Assembly: GCF_013364155.1 (NCBI RefSeq) | Contig: NZ_CP054916.1 | Coordinates: forward strand, 5,949,001-6,013,000 | Direction: 5' to 3' | Source of the DNA: Streptomyces sp. NA02950 | Lineage (GTDB): Bacteria > Actinomycetota > Actinomycetes > Streptomycetales > Streptomycetaceae | Length of the DNA: 64,000 nucleotides | Shown: piece after piece, positions 17,538-26,061 of the stretch | Position numbering within the stretch: the first letter of the stretch is position 1 | How the letters are laid out: the number at the start of each line of letters is the position of its first letter | Notes under the pieces: model-generated | What the model was told of the DNA's origin: nothing | Seen by the model: only the letters and a program-made list of their open reading frames with translations | The model's database searches: none | Translations under genes and position numbers: made by a program

Positions 17538-19406
17538 ATGGGCGGGAGAGCAGGATCAGCAGGCGGCCGACGGGCCGGTCGCACCCGGCGCTGGGGCGCC
17601 CTGGCCGGCGCCGCGGCCCTGGTGGCGATGGGCGGTGCGGCCCCCGCCTGGGCCGCACCCGCCAAGGGCCCGGGGCACACCGGCACCCCGGTGAAGCATC
17701 TGGTGGTGATCTTCGACGAGAACGTCTCGTTCGACCACTACTTCGGCACCTACCCCAAGGCCGCCAACACCGACGGCACGAGGTTCACCCCGGCCAAGGA
17801 GACCCCGAAGAACATCGACACCCTGGCCCACGCCGGCCTGCTGGACAAGAACCCCAATCTCTACAAGCCCAAGCGGCTTGCTCCCTCCCAGGCGATGACC
17901 TGCGACCAGAACCACAACTACGGCCCGGAGCAGTACGCGGCCCACGGCGGCAAGGCCGACAAGTACGTCGAGAACACCGAAGTCAGCAAGTGCACCGGGC
18001 TGTTCGGCGAGCCCGGTCTGGTGATGGACTACTACGACGGCAACACGGTCACCGGGCTGTGGAACTACGCCCAGCACTACGCCATGAGCGACCGGTCCTT
18101 CAGCTCGGCGTACGGCCCCTCCAGCCCCGGCGCCATCGAGCTGGTCTCCGGTCAGACCCATGGCGTGATCTCCACCGATCCGAAGTCCAGCACCGAGGAC
18201 CCGAAACAGACCGACACCCCGGACAAGTACGCCGTTGCCTCGCCCGACGCCAAGGGTGTCGGCACGATGATCAACGACCCGGACCCGGCCTTCGACGACT
18301 GCTCCAACAAGGACCACACCAGCGACAACGCCCTGGCCCGGCTCAAGGGCAGGAACATCGGCGATCTGCTCAACACCAGGGGCGTCAGCTGGGGCTGGTT
18401 CCAGGGCGGCTTCCGGCCCAGCACCGCCTGGGACGGCGAGGACGGCCACTATGCCAAGTGCGGCGGCACCACCCATGAGAATGTCGGCGGGGCGGCCTCG
18501 GTGGACTACAGCCCGCACCACGCGCCCTTCCAGTACTACAAGTCCACGGCCAATCCGCACCATCTGCCGCCGAGGAGCGTCCGGGAGATCGGGCACCGCG
18601 GCCGGGCCAACCACAACTACGACCTCACCGACTTCCATGCCGCGCTCTCGGCGGGCCGCCTGCCCTCCGTCAGCTTCCTGAAGGCCGCCGAGTACCAGGA
18701 CGGCCACGCGGGCTACTCCGACCCGGTGGACGAGCAGCACTTCCTGATCAAGCAGATCAACGCGATCCAGAAGTCGCCGCAGTGGAAGGACACCGCGATC
18801 GTCGTCGCCTACGACGACAGCGACGGCTGGTACGACCACGCCTACGCGAAGGTGAGCAACGGCTCCGCCGACAAGACCCCGGGCTCCGACGGCAAGGCCA
18901 CCGACAGCCCCGCCTGCCAGTCGGGCCCCGAGGCCGCGGGCGGCTACCAGGACCGCTGCGGTCCGGGCACCCGTCAGCCGCTGCTGGTGATCTCGCCGTA
19001 CAGCAAGGCCAACAAGGTGGACCACACCCAGACCGAGCAGGCATCCATCACCCGCTTCATCGAGGACAACTGGCACACCGGCCGGATCGGTGACCACTCC
19101 TTCGACGAGCGGGCGAAGCCGCTCTCCGGACTGTTCGACTTCCGGCACCCCAACAACACCCAGCTGCTGCTGAAGCCGGACGGCTCGGTCGACTCGGTGC
19201 ACAGGGCCCCGCACTACACCACCACGGCCCTCGCCGCCCCCGACGACGTCCCGATCGCGGGCGCCGACCTGGGCGGGGAGCGGCGGCTCGCGCGGAAGGC
19301 CACCTCCTCCGTCCTGCCGGTCGGGATCGCGGCCGGGGTGGTGGTGGCCGGGGGCATGGGCACGGCGGTGGCACTGCACCGGCGCCGCGCGTCCCGTACC
19401 GTCTAG
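17538..19406 (+). CDS. secreted, membrane-anchored phosphoesterase (phospholipase C / acid phosphatase family)
   Basis: A 622-residue exported enzyme that hydrolyses phosphomonoesters or phospholipids at the cell surface. It has an Arg-rich N-region, a hydrophobic signal segment ending near AWAAPA, the family metal-site motif ENVSFDHYFGTYP and a long catalytic domain with AYDDSDGWYDH. A C-terminal hydrophobic helix followed by HRRRASR should anchor it to the membrane. The ATG at 17538 is five bases after GGAGGG. Earlier in-frame ATGs at 17496 and 17505 lack a site. The family contains both phospholipase C and AcpA-type acid phosphatases and I cannot choose between them. Confidence 0.87.
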   Translation: MGGRAGSAGGRRAGRTRRWGALAGAAALVAMGGAAPAWAAPAKGPGHTGTPVKHLVVIFDENVSFDHYFGTYPKAANTDGTRFTPAKETPKNIDTLAHAGLLDKNPNLYKPKRLAPSQAMTCDQNHNYGPEQYAAHGGKADKYVENTEVSKCTGLFGEPGLVMDYYDGNTVTGLWNYAQHYAMSDRSFSSAYGPSSPGAIELVSGQTHGVISTDPKSSTEDPKQTDTPDKYAVASPDAKGVGTMINDPDPAFDDCSNKDHTSDNALARLKGRNIGDLLNTRGVSWGWFQGGFRPSTAWDGEDGHYAKCGGTTHENVGGAASVDYSPHHAPFQYYKSTANPHHLPPRSVREIGHRGRANHNYDLTDFHAALSAGRLPSVSFLKAAEYQDGHAGYSDPVDEQHFLIKQINAIQKSPQWKDTAIVVAYDDSDGWYDHAYAKVSNGSADKTPGSDGKATDSPACQSGPEAAGGYQDRCGPGTRQPLLVISPYSKANKVDHTQTEQASITRFIEDNWHTGRIGDHSFDERAKPLSGLFDFRHPNNTQLLLKPDGSVDSVHRAPHYTTTALAAPDDVPIAGADLGGERRLARKATSSVLPVGIAAGVVVAGGMGTAVALHRRRASRTV

Positions 19407-19476
19407 CCCGGTCGCCCCGCCCCCGGGCCCGCCGCGGCTTCCCGGGCCCGGCGTGACGTCCCGGGTCCGGCGCGGT

Positions 19477-19512
19477 TTCCCGGGTCCGCCGTGGCGGCGG
19501 CGGACCCGGGAA
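19477..19512. terminator. long perfect stem-loop
   Basis: A 15-bp inverted repeat TTCCCGGGTCCGCCG (19477-19491) and CGGCGGACCCGGGAA (19498-19512) with a 6-base loop lies 70 bases after the phosphoesterase stop. Partial copies of the CCCGGG(T/C)CCGGCG half-stem precede it. A terminator is most likely. Confidence 0.6.
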
Positions 19513-19604
19513 TCACCGGGAATAAACCGGAGACGTTCTCCGGTTGGTCCCGGCGGCAGGGGCGGAAGCCCCGCGGAAGAGAGCGACCAGGGAGGCGGGC
19601 CACC

Positions 19605-20726
19605 GTGGCCGATGAGCGGGACCGGCAAGACGAACAGCGCGACACCGTGCGGGGCGAAGCCCTCGGCAGTGCGCCCGTACCCCTGTCGGTGCTGGATCTG
19701 GCGACCGTGGGCAGCGGAGTGACCGCCGCCCAGGCGCTGAAGACCTCCGTCTCCCTCGCCCGGCTCGCCGAGCGCCGCGGCTTCCACCGCTTCTGGGTGG
19801 CCGAGCACCACTCCATGCCCGGTGTCGCCAGCTCCTCCCCGGCCGTGATCCTCGCTCATCTCGCCGCCCACACCGAGCGCGTCCGGCTCGGCTCGGGCGG
19901 GGTGATGCTGCCCAACCACGCCCCGCTCGTCATCGCCGAGCAGTTCGGCACGCTGGAGGCGCTCGCCCCCGGCCGGGTGGACCTCGGGCTCGGCCGGGCG
20001 CCCGGCACCGACGGCGCCACCGCCGCCGCGCTGCGCCGCACCGACCGGCTGCGCGAGGGCGCCGACGAGTTTCCGCAGCAGCTCGCCGAGCTGATCCGGT
20101 TCCTCGACGACGACTTCCCGGACGGCCACCGCTACGCCCGGATCCATGCGGTGCCCGGGCCCGTGCAGGGATCCGTCCCCGGCGGGGTGCAGTCCGCGGA
20201 CCGGCCCTCGGTGTGGCTGCTGGGGTCCAGCGGGTTCAGCGCCCAGCTCGCGGGCACCCTCGGTCTGCCGTTCTCCTTCGCCCACCACTTCTCCGCGGCC
20301 AACACCCTCCCCGCGCTCGACCTGTACCGCGAGACCTTCCGCCCCTCCGCCGTGCTGGACCGGCCGTACGCCTCGATCGGTGTCTCCGCGCTCGCGGCCG
20401 AGGACGGCAAGGAGGCCCACCGCCAGGTGCTCACCGGCGCGCTGTCCATGATCCGGCTGCGCACCGGCCGTCCCGGCCTGGTCCCCACCCCGGAGGAGGC
20501 CGAGGCGTATCCGTTCAGCGAGCTGGAGCGCGACTTCGTGGACAGCTGGCTGGCGAACGTGGTGTACGGAACGGCGGACGAGGTCCGAGAGGGTCTCGAC
20601 GGGCTCGTCAAGCGGACCGGGGCGGATGAGCTCATGATCACGTCCACGGCGCACGGCCGTGCGGCGCGGCTGCGCTCCTACGAGCTGATCGCCGACGCCT
20701 ACGGCCTGCCGGACGCGGACGTCTGA
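19605..20726 (+). CDS. luciferase-like (LLM class) flavin-dependent oxidoreductase
   Basis: A 373-residue TIM-barrel oxidoreductase of the bacterial luciferase-like family, which uses reduced flavin (FMNH2 or F420). Typical elements are RFWVAEHHSMPGVASSSP, RVRLGSGGVMLPNHAPL and FGTLEALAPGRVDLGLGRAPG. This resembles the YhbW-like group of unknown substrate. The GTG at 19605 follows a GGAGG site by nine bases. The gene converges on the PAS-GGDEF-EAL gene and is not obviously part of an operon. Confidence 0.88.
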   Translation: MADERDRQDEQRDTVRGEALGSAPVPLSVLDLATVGSGVTAAQALKTSVSLARLAERRGFHRFWVAEHHSMPGVASSSPAVILAHLAAHTERVRLGSGGVMLPNHAPLVIAEQFGTLEALAPGRVDLGLGRAPGTDGATAAALRRTDRLREGADEFPQQLAELIRFLDDDFPDGHRYARIHAVPGPVQGSVPGGVQSADRPSVWLLGSSGFSAQLAGTLGLPFSFAHHFSAANTLPALDLYRETFRPSAVLDRPYASIGVSALAAEDGKEAHRQVLTGALSMIRLRTGRPGLVPTPEEAEAYPFSELERDFVDSWLANVVYGTADEVREGLDGLVKRTGADELMITSTAHGRAARLRSYELIADAYGLPDADV

Positions 20727-20731
20727 CCGCC

Positions 20732-20752
20732 CGGCCGGTCCCTGACCGGCCG
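20732..20752. terminator. bidirectional hairpin between convergent genes
   Basis: CGGCCGGTC (20732-20740), loop CCT and GACCGGCCG (20744-20752) form a 9-bp stem six bases after the oxidoreductase stop. Confidence 0.55.
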
Positions 20753-20799
20753 ACCGCGTCCGTGAGGCGTCGAAGCCGCCGCGCCAGGACGCCGCGGCG

Positions 20800-22701
20800 C
20801 TACGACGCCGCCGAGGATGCCGGGGACGCGGCGATCATCGCCTGGATACGGTCCGGCGGCACCGGGCGGGAGTAGAACCAGCCTTGCCCGGTGTCGCAGC
20901 CGATCCGGCCCAGCCGCTCCGCCTGCTCCGCGCTCTCCACACACTCCGCCGTGACCGTCAGCCCCAGCCGGTGGGCGAGCTGCACCAGCGCCTCCACGAT
21001 CGTCTCGTCCGCCGGGTTCGGATGCTCCGCCGTCCGGAAGCCCTGCACGAACGACCCGTCCAGTTTGAGCGTGGAGACCGGCAGCCGGCTGAGATAGGCC
21101 AGGTTGGAGTAGCCGGTCCCGAAGTCGTCGATGGCGATCGCCACTCCCATGTCGCTCAGCCGCTGGAGCGCCTGGAGCGGACGTCCGGCCGAGCCCATCA
21201 CCGCGGACTCGGTCAGCTCCAGTTGCAGCAGATGCGGCGGGAGCCCGGTCTCCCGGAGGATCGTGCCCACATCGGCGACCAGGTCCGAGTCCCAGACTTG
21301 GCGGACCGCCACATTGACGCTGACCACCAGCGGACGCCGCGGATGGGCCCGCTGCCAGGCGCGGGCCTGGTGGCAGGCGGTCCGCAGTACCCACTGGCCG
21401 AGCGGCACGATCGCGCCGTTCTCCTCGGCCAGCGGGATGAACCGGTTCGGCGACAGCCGCCCGAACTGCGGGTGGTCCCAGCGCACCAGCGCCTCCACCC
21501 CGCGTACGACGCCGTCGACCAGCCCCACCAGCGGCTGGTAGTCGAGCACGAACTCCTCCCGCTCGACCGCCGGGCGCAGGGTGCTGGAGAGCGCCTGACG
21601 GGTCATCCGGTGGGCGTTGCGCTCGGGGTCGAAGAGGGTCCAGCGCGCCTTGCCGTCCTCCTTGGCCCAGTACAGCGTGGTGTCCGCGGCCTGCATCAGC
21701 CAGGTGGTGTGGGTGCCCGCGGCCGGCCGCTCCACCACGCCGATGCTCGCCGACACCGACAGCTGCTGGCCCACCACGTCGAACGGCCGCTGTAACGCGG
21801 CCAGCACCGTCCGGGCCAGCTCACAGAGCTCTTCGGTGCCGCTGGAGTTCCGCACCAGCAGGGCGAACTCATCGCCGCCGAGCCGCGCCACCAGATGGCC
21901 GCCGGACGCCGCGCATTCGGTCAGCCGCTGGGCCACCGCGCCCAGCAGCCGGTCGCCGACCCGGTGGCCGAGGGTGTCGTTGACCGCCTTGAAGCCGTCC
22001 AGATCGAGGTAGCACAGCCCGATCCGGCCGGTGCCCTCCTGGTCGTAGGCGGCCGACTCCAGCGCCGAGGCCAGCCGCTCGAAGAAGAGGTGGCGGTTGG
22101 GCAGCCGGGTCACCGGGTCGTGCATCTGGAGATGCCGCAGCCGTCCCTGGAGGTCCCGCCGATCGCTGATGTCCGCCATCGACAGCAGCATGCCGCGACG
22201 GTCCGCGGTGGGCTCGACGGTGATCTCGGCCCACAGCGCATGGCCGTCGGTGTGCTGGAGCCGCCGGGTGCAGCACAGCCGGGCCCGGCGGCCGCACAGC
22301 ACCTCGCGGTACTCGCTCCAGGTCCGCGGGTCCTCCCGCAGATCGGCCAGATCGGCCGCGCTGCGGGTGGCCAGCAGGCCCGGATCGGTGCCCAACAACG
22401 CACCGAGCGCCGGGTTGGCGTCCAGCACCCTGCCCTCGCGGTCGACCACGGCCATGGCCAGCCGTGCCGCGTTGAAGGCGGCACGGTAGTCGGCGGGAAG
22501 GGCGCCCGGGGGAGCGCCGGCGCCGGGGCAGGGTGCGCCCGCGCACTCCCCCAGGGGTGGAGCGCTGGGTGCCGCATCACGCTCTGTGACTGTCGGCAGC
22601 GTCGCGCCGGGCGCGCGGCCCTGCCCGTCGGGGATTCCGCTCACCGCTCGCTCCCGCGTGGCGTTCGTCGTGGCCAGGTCTGTCGTACACGTCTTGTGCA
22701 T
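20800..22701 (-). CDS. PAS-GGDEF-EAL cyclic di-GMP enzyme
   Basis: A 633-residue cytoplasmic protein with the layout of Streptomyces c-di-GMP enzymes such as RmdA: a variable N-terminus, PAS (about 70-185), GGDEF (about 190-360) and EAL (about 370-625). The diguanylate cyclase signature GGDEF at 275-279 is intact. The phosphodiesterase signature EAL at 403-405, DDFGTGYSNL and the late Glu in AECVES are also intact. The product-inhibition RxxD site is absent (Ser and His at the two positions). Both activities are therefore possible, with phosphodiesterase dominance common in such hybrids. c-di-GMP controls sporulation timing in this genus. No membrane segment is seen. Confidence 0.92.
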   Translation of the reverse strand: MHKTCTTDLATTNATRERAVSGIPDGQGRAPGATLPTVTERDAAPSAPPLGECAGAPCPGAGAPPGALPADYRAAFNAARLAMAVVDREGRVLDANPALGALLGTDPGLLATRSAADLADLREDPRTWSEYREVLCGRRARLCCTRRLQHTDGHALWAEITVEPTADRRGMLLSMADISDRRDLQGRLRHLQMHDPVTRLPNRHLFFERLASALESAAYDQEGTGRIGLCYLDLDGFKAVNDTLGHRVGDRLLGAVAQRLTECAASGGHLVARLGGDEFALLVRNSSGTEELCELARTVLAALQRPFDVVGQQLSVSASIGVVERPAAGTHTTWLMQAADTTLYWAKEDGKARWTLFDPERNAHRMTRQALSSTLRPAVEREEFVLDYQPLVGLVDGVVRGVEALVRWDHPQFGRLSPNRFIPLAEENGAIVPLGQWVLRTACHQARAWQRAHPRRPLVVSVNVAVRQVWDSDLVADVGTILRETGLPPHLLQLELTESAVMGSAGRPLQALQRLSDMGVAIAIDDFGTGYSNLAYLSRLPVSTLKLDGSFVQGFRTAEHPNPADETIVEALVQLAHRLGLTVTAECVESAEQAERLGRIGCDTGQGWFYSRPVPPDRIQAMIAASPASSAAS

Positions 22702-23013
22702 GTCTCACACCGGGTGCCGGGCGGGCCGAGATCGCCCGTCCGCAGAGGTAGTCCCCGTGGGAAATGTGCCGATCATAGAGGCTCGTACCTCGGACATTCC
22801 ATCGACGTCATCGCGCTCACCGCCGCCTTGACCGTGTGTTTGGCCGTAACTGTTCGACTCTGCGCGGGCCAACGGCCCGCCTGACCGATTGTGACCGTCT
22901 GTTACGTACCCGCATCGCGGCCGGTTCACTCGACCGGTCCAGCCGAACAGGGCGTACCTCCCTTTTCGGCCCCAGGGTGGAGTGGGTGTTCCGACTACGC
23001 CCGGGAGGTCGAC
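22702..23013. other. divergent intergenic region
   Basis: A 312-base gap between the starts of the c-di-GMP enzyme and the secreted protease. It must hold both promoters. I see no gene, tRNA or convincing -35/-10 pair, and no strong inverted repeat. Confidence 0.6.
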
Positions 23014-24285
23014 ATGGTGCGTCCTCAGGTACCCGAGGGGGCGCACCGAACGCCCCGGCTGCGGCGTGCCGGGGCCGTCGTGACCTCGCTGAGCGCACTG
23101 ATCGCCACCTCCGTGCCGGCGGGCCCCGCGGCCGCGGCGGGCGCGGGCGGCCCCTGCGACCTGGAGCGGACCGGGGCGCACCACTCCGAGGGGCTGGACA
23201 GCTGGAACGCGCGCTATCCGCGCCCGGCCCATGCGCTGGACGCGGCGATGGTCTTCCTCCGCTTCCCGGACGCGAAGCCCAAGGTGACCCCGGACCGGCT
23301 GGCCGCCGACCACACCCCCGCCACCGCCGACTTCTTCAAGCGGTCCTCCTACGGGAAGTTCGGGCTGCGGGTGCATCCGCTCAAGAGCTGGATCACCATG
23401 CCCCGGGCGTCCACCGCCTACGCCATACAGCGCGACTGGAACTCCGGGCGGCGGGCGGCCTATCTGCGGGACGCCATCGCCGCCGCCGATCCGCGGGTGG
23501 ACTTCGGCCGCTACGACCTCGTCTATCTGGTCGCCGACCCCGACGCCCCGGGCGTGGACGCCGACGCGACCAAGGTGGTCAACTTCGAACGCCCGCTGCG
23601 CGCGGACGGTACCGATCTACGCCGACTGGTCACCGTCTTCGAACACCATCCGCCGGACCGCAATGTCCTCGCCCATGAGACCGGGCATGTCTTCGACCTG
23701 CCCGACCTCTACCACCGCCCCAAGGACACCGACAACAGCGGTGAGTGGGACACCTATGTCGGCGACTGGGACCTGATGGGAAGTCAGTTCGGGCTGGCGC
23801 CCGATCCCTTCGGCTGGCACAAGTGGAAGCTGGGCTGGCTGGGCGGCCGCCAGGTCGCCTGCGACCGGGCCCTCGGTTCGCGGATCTACACCCTTCAACC
23901 GCTCGCCGCCCCGATGGCCGGGGGCCGTCCGGCCATCGACACCCGCACCCGGCTGGTCGTGGTCCGCACCGGACCCACCACCGCCCTGGCGATCGAGGCC
24001 CGCGGCCGCTACGGCAACGACGCCCATGTGTGCACCGAAGGTGTGCTGGTCTACCGCGTGCACAACGACACGGCCTCGGGCGACGGTCCCATCCAGGTGC
24101 TCGACGGCCATCCGGCCAGCTCCGCCTGCTGGAACGAATCGGTCTACCCCGCCCTCGCCGACGCCCCGCTGGGCGTCGGGGACACCCTCTCCGTCAAGTC
24201 CGACGGCGTCCGGGTCACGGTGACCGGCCGGGGCGCGGGCGGCGCCTGGAGCGTCAAGGTCACTCGTCACGAACTGGGCAACTGA
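23014..24285 (+). CDS. secreted M6-like zinc metalloprotease
   Basis: A 423-residue exported protein with an N-terminal signal (positively charged, then ALIATSVPAGPAAAA) and a metalloprotease domain resembling the immune inhibitor A (M6) family. The zinc site HETGH at residues 221-225 supplies two His ligands and the catalytic Glu. The following YVGDWDLMG contains the Asp/Met segment expected for this clan. The C-terminal 100 residues are beta-rich and may assist binding. The ATG at 23014 is six bases after GGAGG. It probably degrades extracellular protein; the natural substrate is not deducible. Confidence 0.85.
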   Translation: MVRPQVPEGAHRTPRLRRAGAVVTSLSALIATSVPAGPAAAAGAGGPCDLERTGAHHSEGLDSWNARYPRPAHALDAAMVFLRFPDAKPKVTPDRLAADHTPATADFFKRSSYGKFGLRVHPLKSWITMPRASTAYAIQRDWNSGRRAAYLRDAIAAADPRVDFGRYDLVYLVADPDAPGVDADATKVVNFERPLRADGTDLRRLVTVFEHHPPDRNVLAHETGHVFDLPDLYHRPKDTDNSGEWDTYVGDWDLMGSQFGLAPDPFGWHKWKLGWLGGRQVACDRALGSRIYTLQPLAAPMAGGRPAIDTRTRLVVVRTGPTTALAIEARGRYGNDAHVCTEGVLVYRVHNDTASGDGPIQVLDGHPASSACWNESVYPALADAPLGVGDTLSVKSDGVRVTVTGRGAGGAWSVKVTRHELGN

Positions 24286-24460
24286 GCGCCCCTGACCGCA
24301 CCGGGCCGTACCGCCGTACCGGGCTCGCCCGCGAGGCGGGGGCGCGGGGTGGTGTCCGGCGTTGCGCCGGGGGCTTGCGCCCAGCGGTGATCAAGCCACC
24401 TTCGAGGTGGCGCTCCGAGACTGCGGGCCCGTTCCGGGCCCAGGCGCCAGGGAGCCGAGC

Positions 24461-25267
24461 ATGACGCGATACGCGCTTCTGGTGGAGGCCGTGAAGGAAC
24501 GTGCCCTCGAGCGCCCCCGCCATGACGCGCCGGTGCACCCGGCCGGGAGCGGGGCCGCCGCACCGGTCCACCGTCTCTCCTCCGCCGGACTCGACGCCCC
24601 CGCCACCGCCGTGTCCGCCTGGCTGCGCGCCCGCGACGCCCCCGGGATACGGGTGCTGATGGCCATGGATCCGGGCTCCAGTGCGGCGGTGGCCCTGCTC
24701 GGCTGTCTGTACGCGGGGGCCGTCGCGGTGCCGGTGCCCGCGCCGTCCGGCTCCCGGACCGACGCCGAGCGCACCGCCGCCCGCACCGCCGCCCGCACCG
24801 CCGAAGGAGCGGGCGGCTTCCCGCGCACCGGCGATCCGGGCCTCGCCGTGGACGGCGGGCTCCGGATGACCGGACGGCTGCGCGACACCCTGCGGGTTGG
24901 ACGGGCGCACCCTGTACCCCAGGACGTCGAGCGCGAACTGCTCTGCCACGGACGCCCTCTGGGGTCCGCCCCGGGTCTTCCGGACGGCCCCGGCACCGGT
25001 CGGCTGGTGGTCGTCCAGGATGTCCGCGCGGCGGGCGGCGCCCGCACCCCGCCGCCGCTGCCGGCCGCGCGGATCCGGGCCGGGGTGGCGGAGGAGTTCA
25101 CCACGGGCGCGCTGCCGCTCGTCCGCCCCGGCACCGTGCGCGGGGTGGGTGCGCTCAAGGTACGCCGTTCCCCGCTCCGCGAACGCTGCCTCCGCGGAGA
25201 ACTGCTCACCTTCCACGCCGATTTCCCGCCCGGTCTCGCCGAACCGGCGCGCGGTGGCGCGGCCTGA
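24461..25267 (+). pseudogene. fatty acyl-AMP ligase with its central adenylation core deleted
   Basis: A 268-residue reading frame that joins the two ends of a fatty acyl-AMP ligase normally of about 580 residues. The N-terminal part holds DAPGIRVLMAMDPGSS and CLYAGAVAVPVPAPSG. After a repetitive Arg-Thr-Ala junction it jumps to GGFPRTGDPG, RLRDTLRVGRAHPVPQDVE and the C-terminal ALKVRRSPLRERCL. The missing middle would contain the ATP-binding and acyl-binding core, so it cannot adenylate. The junction lies in a GC-rich short repeat (about 24770-24800), a plausible deletion site. The ATG at 24461 has GGGAG upstream. The frame is still open, so the remnant may be expressed. Confidence 0.72.
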
Positions 25268-25403
25268 CCCCGCGCGCACGGCGCGCGCACCATAAGGGAC
25301 GGGTGTTCGACGGGCGGATTCGGCCGGGACGGGTGAAACGGCGGCAAGGATGCGGGAATACTTGTCACAGGGACGATAAAGGCGGAATACGACCGGGGGC
25401 CAT

Positions 25404-26009
25404 ATGGTTCGGGTGCTCATAGCCGAAGACATGCATATGCTGCGCAAGGCCCTGGTCGCCTTGCTGGAATTCGAACCCGATATCGACGTCGTGGCGGAAT
25501 TCTCCAGCGGCACCGATATCCTGCCGCGCGCCCGGGAACTCCGTCCGGACGTCGCCGTCCTGGATATCGATCTCCCCGGAATGGACGGTCTGACCGCCGC
25601 GGCGGAGCTGCACACGGCCGTCCCCGAATGCCGGACCATGATGCTCACCAGCCTCGGCCGCCCCGGGAATCTGCGCCGGGCCCTCGCGGCCCATGTCTCG
25701 GGGTTCCTGCTGAAGGACAGCAGTCCGGACAAACTGTCCGACGCGATCCGCGCGGTCGCCAAGGGCGAGCGGGTGATCGACCCCCAACTGGCCCTGGCCG
25801 CCCTGGACGACGGCCCGCAGCCGCTGACCCCGCGTGAGCTGGAAGTGCTGCGACTGGCGTCCGAGGGCGAGGAGTCGGCCCAGATCGCGACCACGCTGTT
25901 CCTGTCGGTGGGGACCGTCCGCAACTATCTGACGTCCGCGGTGACCAAGCTGAACGCCCGCAACCGGGTCGACGCCATCAGAATCGCACGCGACGCCGGG
26001 TGGATCTGA
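25404..26009 (+). CDS. NarL/LuxR-family response regulator
   Basis: A 201-residue DNA-binding response regulator. The receiver domain (1-120) has acidic pocket residues at EDMH, phosphoacceptor Asp54 in VLDIDLPGMDG and Lys104 in FLLKD. The C-terminal LuxR-type helix-turn-helix spans about 135-200 (TPRELEVLRLASEGEES and VGTVRNYLTSAVTKLNARNRVDAIRIA). It resembles the DesR group, which pairs with DesK-like kinases, and such a kinase is encoded convergently 52 bases away. It likely controls the neighbouring peptide-modification genes or a membrane stress response. Confidence 0.9.
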   Translation: MVRVLIAEDMHMLRKALVALLEFEPDIDVVAEFSSGTDILPRARELRPDVAVLDIDLPGMDGLTAAAELHTAVPECRTMMLTSLGRPGNLRRALAAHVSGFLLKDSSPDKLSDAIRAVAKGERVIDPQLALAALDDGPQPLTPRELEVLRLASEGEESAQIATTLFLSVGTVRNYLTSAVTKLNARNRVDAIRIARDAGWI

Positions 26010-26061
26010 GCCGTACCGCCGCTCCCCGAGGGCTGGTTCGCACCGCTTCCGCGGGCCGGTT

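Noticed and set aside
17556..20654. A 1032-codon open frame on the minus strand
   Set aside because: It lies opposite the phosphoesterase and oxidoreductase genes, has Gly/Arg/Val-biased composition and no recognisable domain. Such shadow frames are expected at this GC content.
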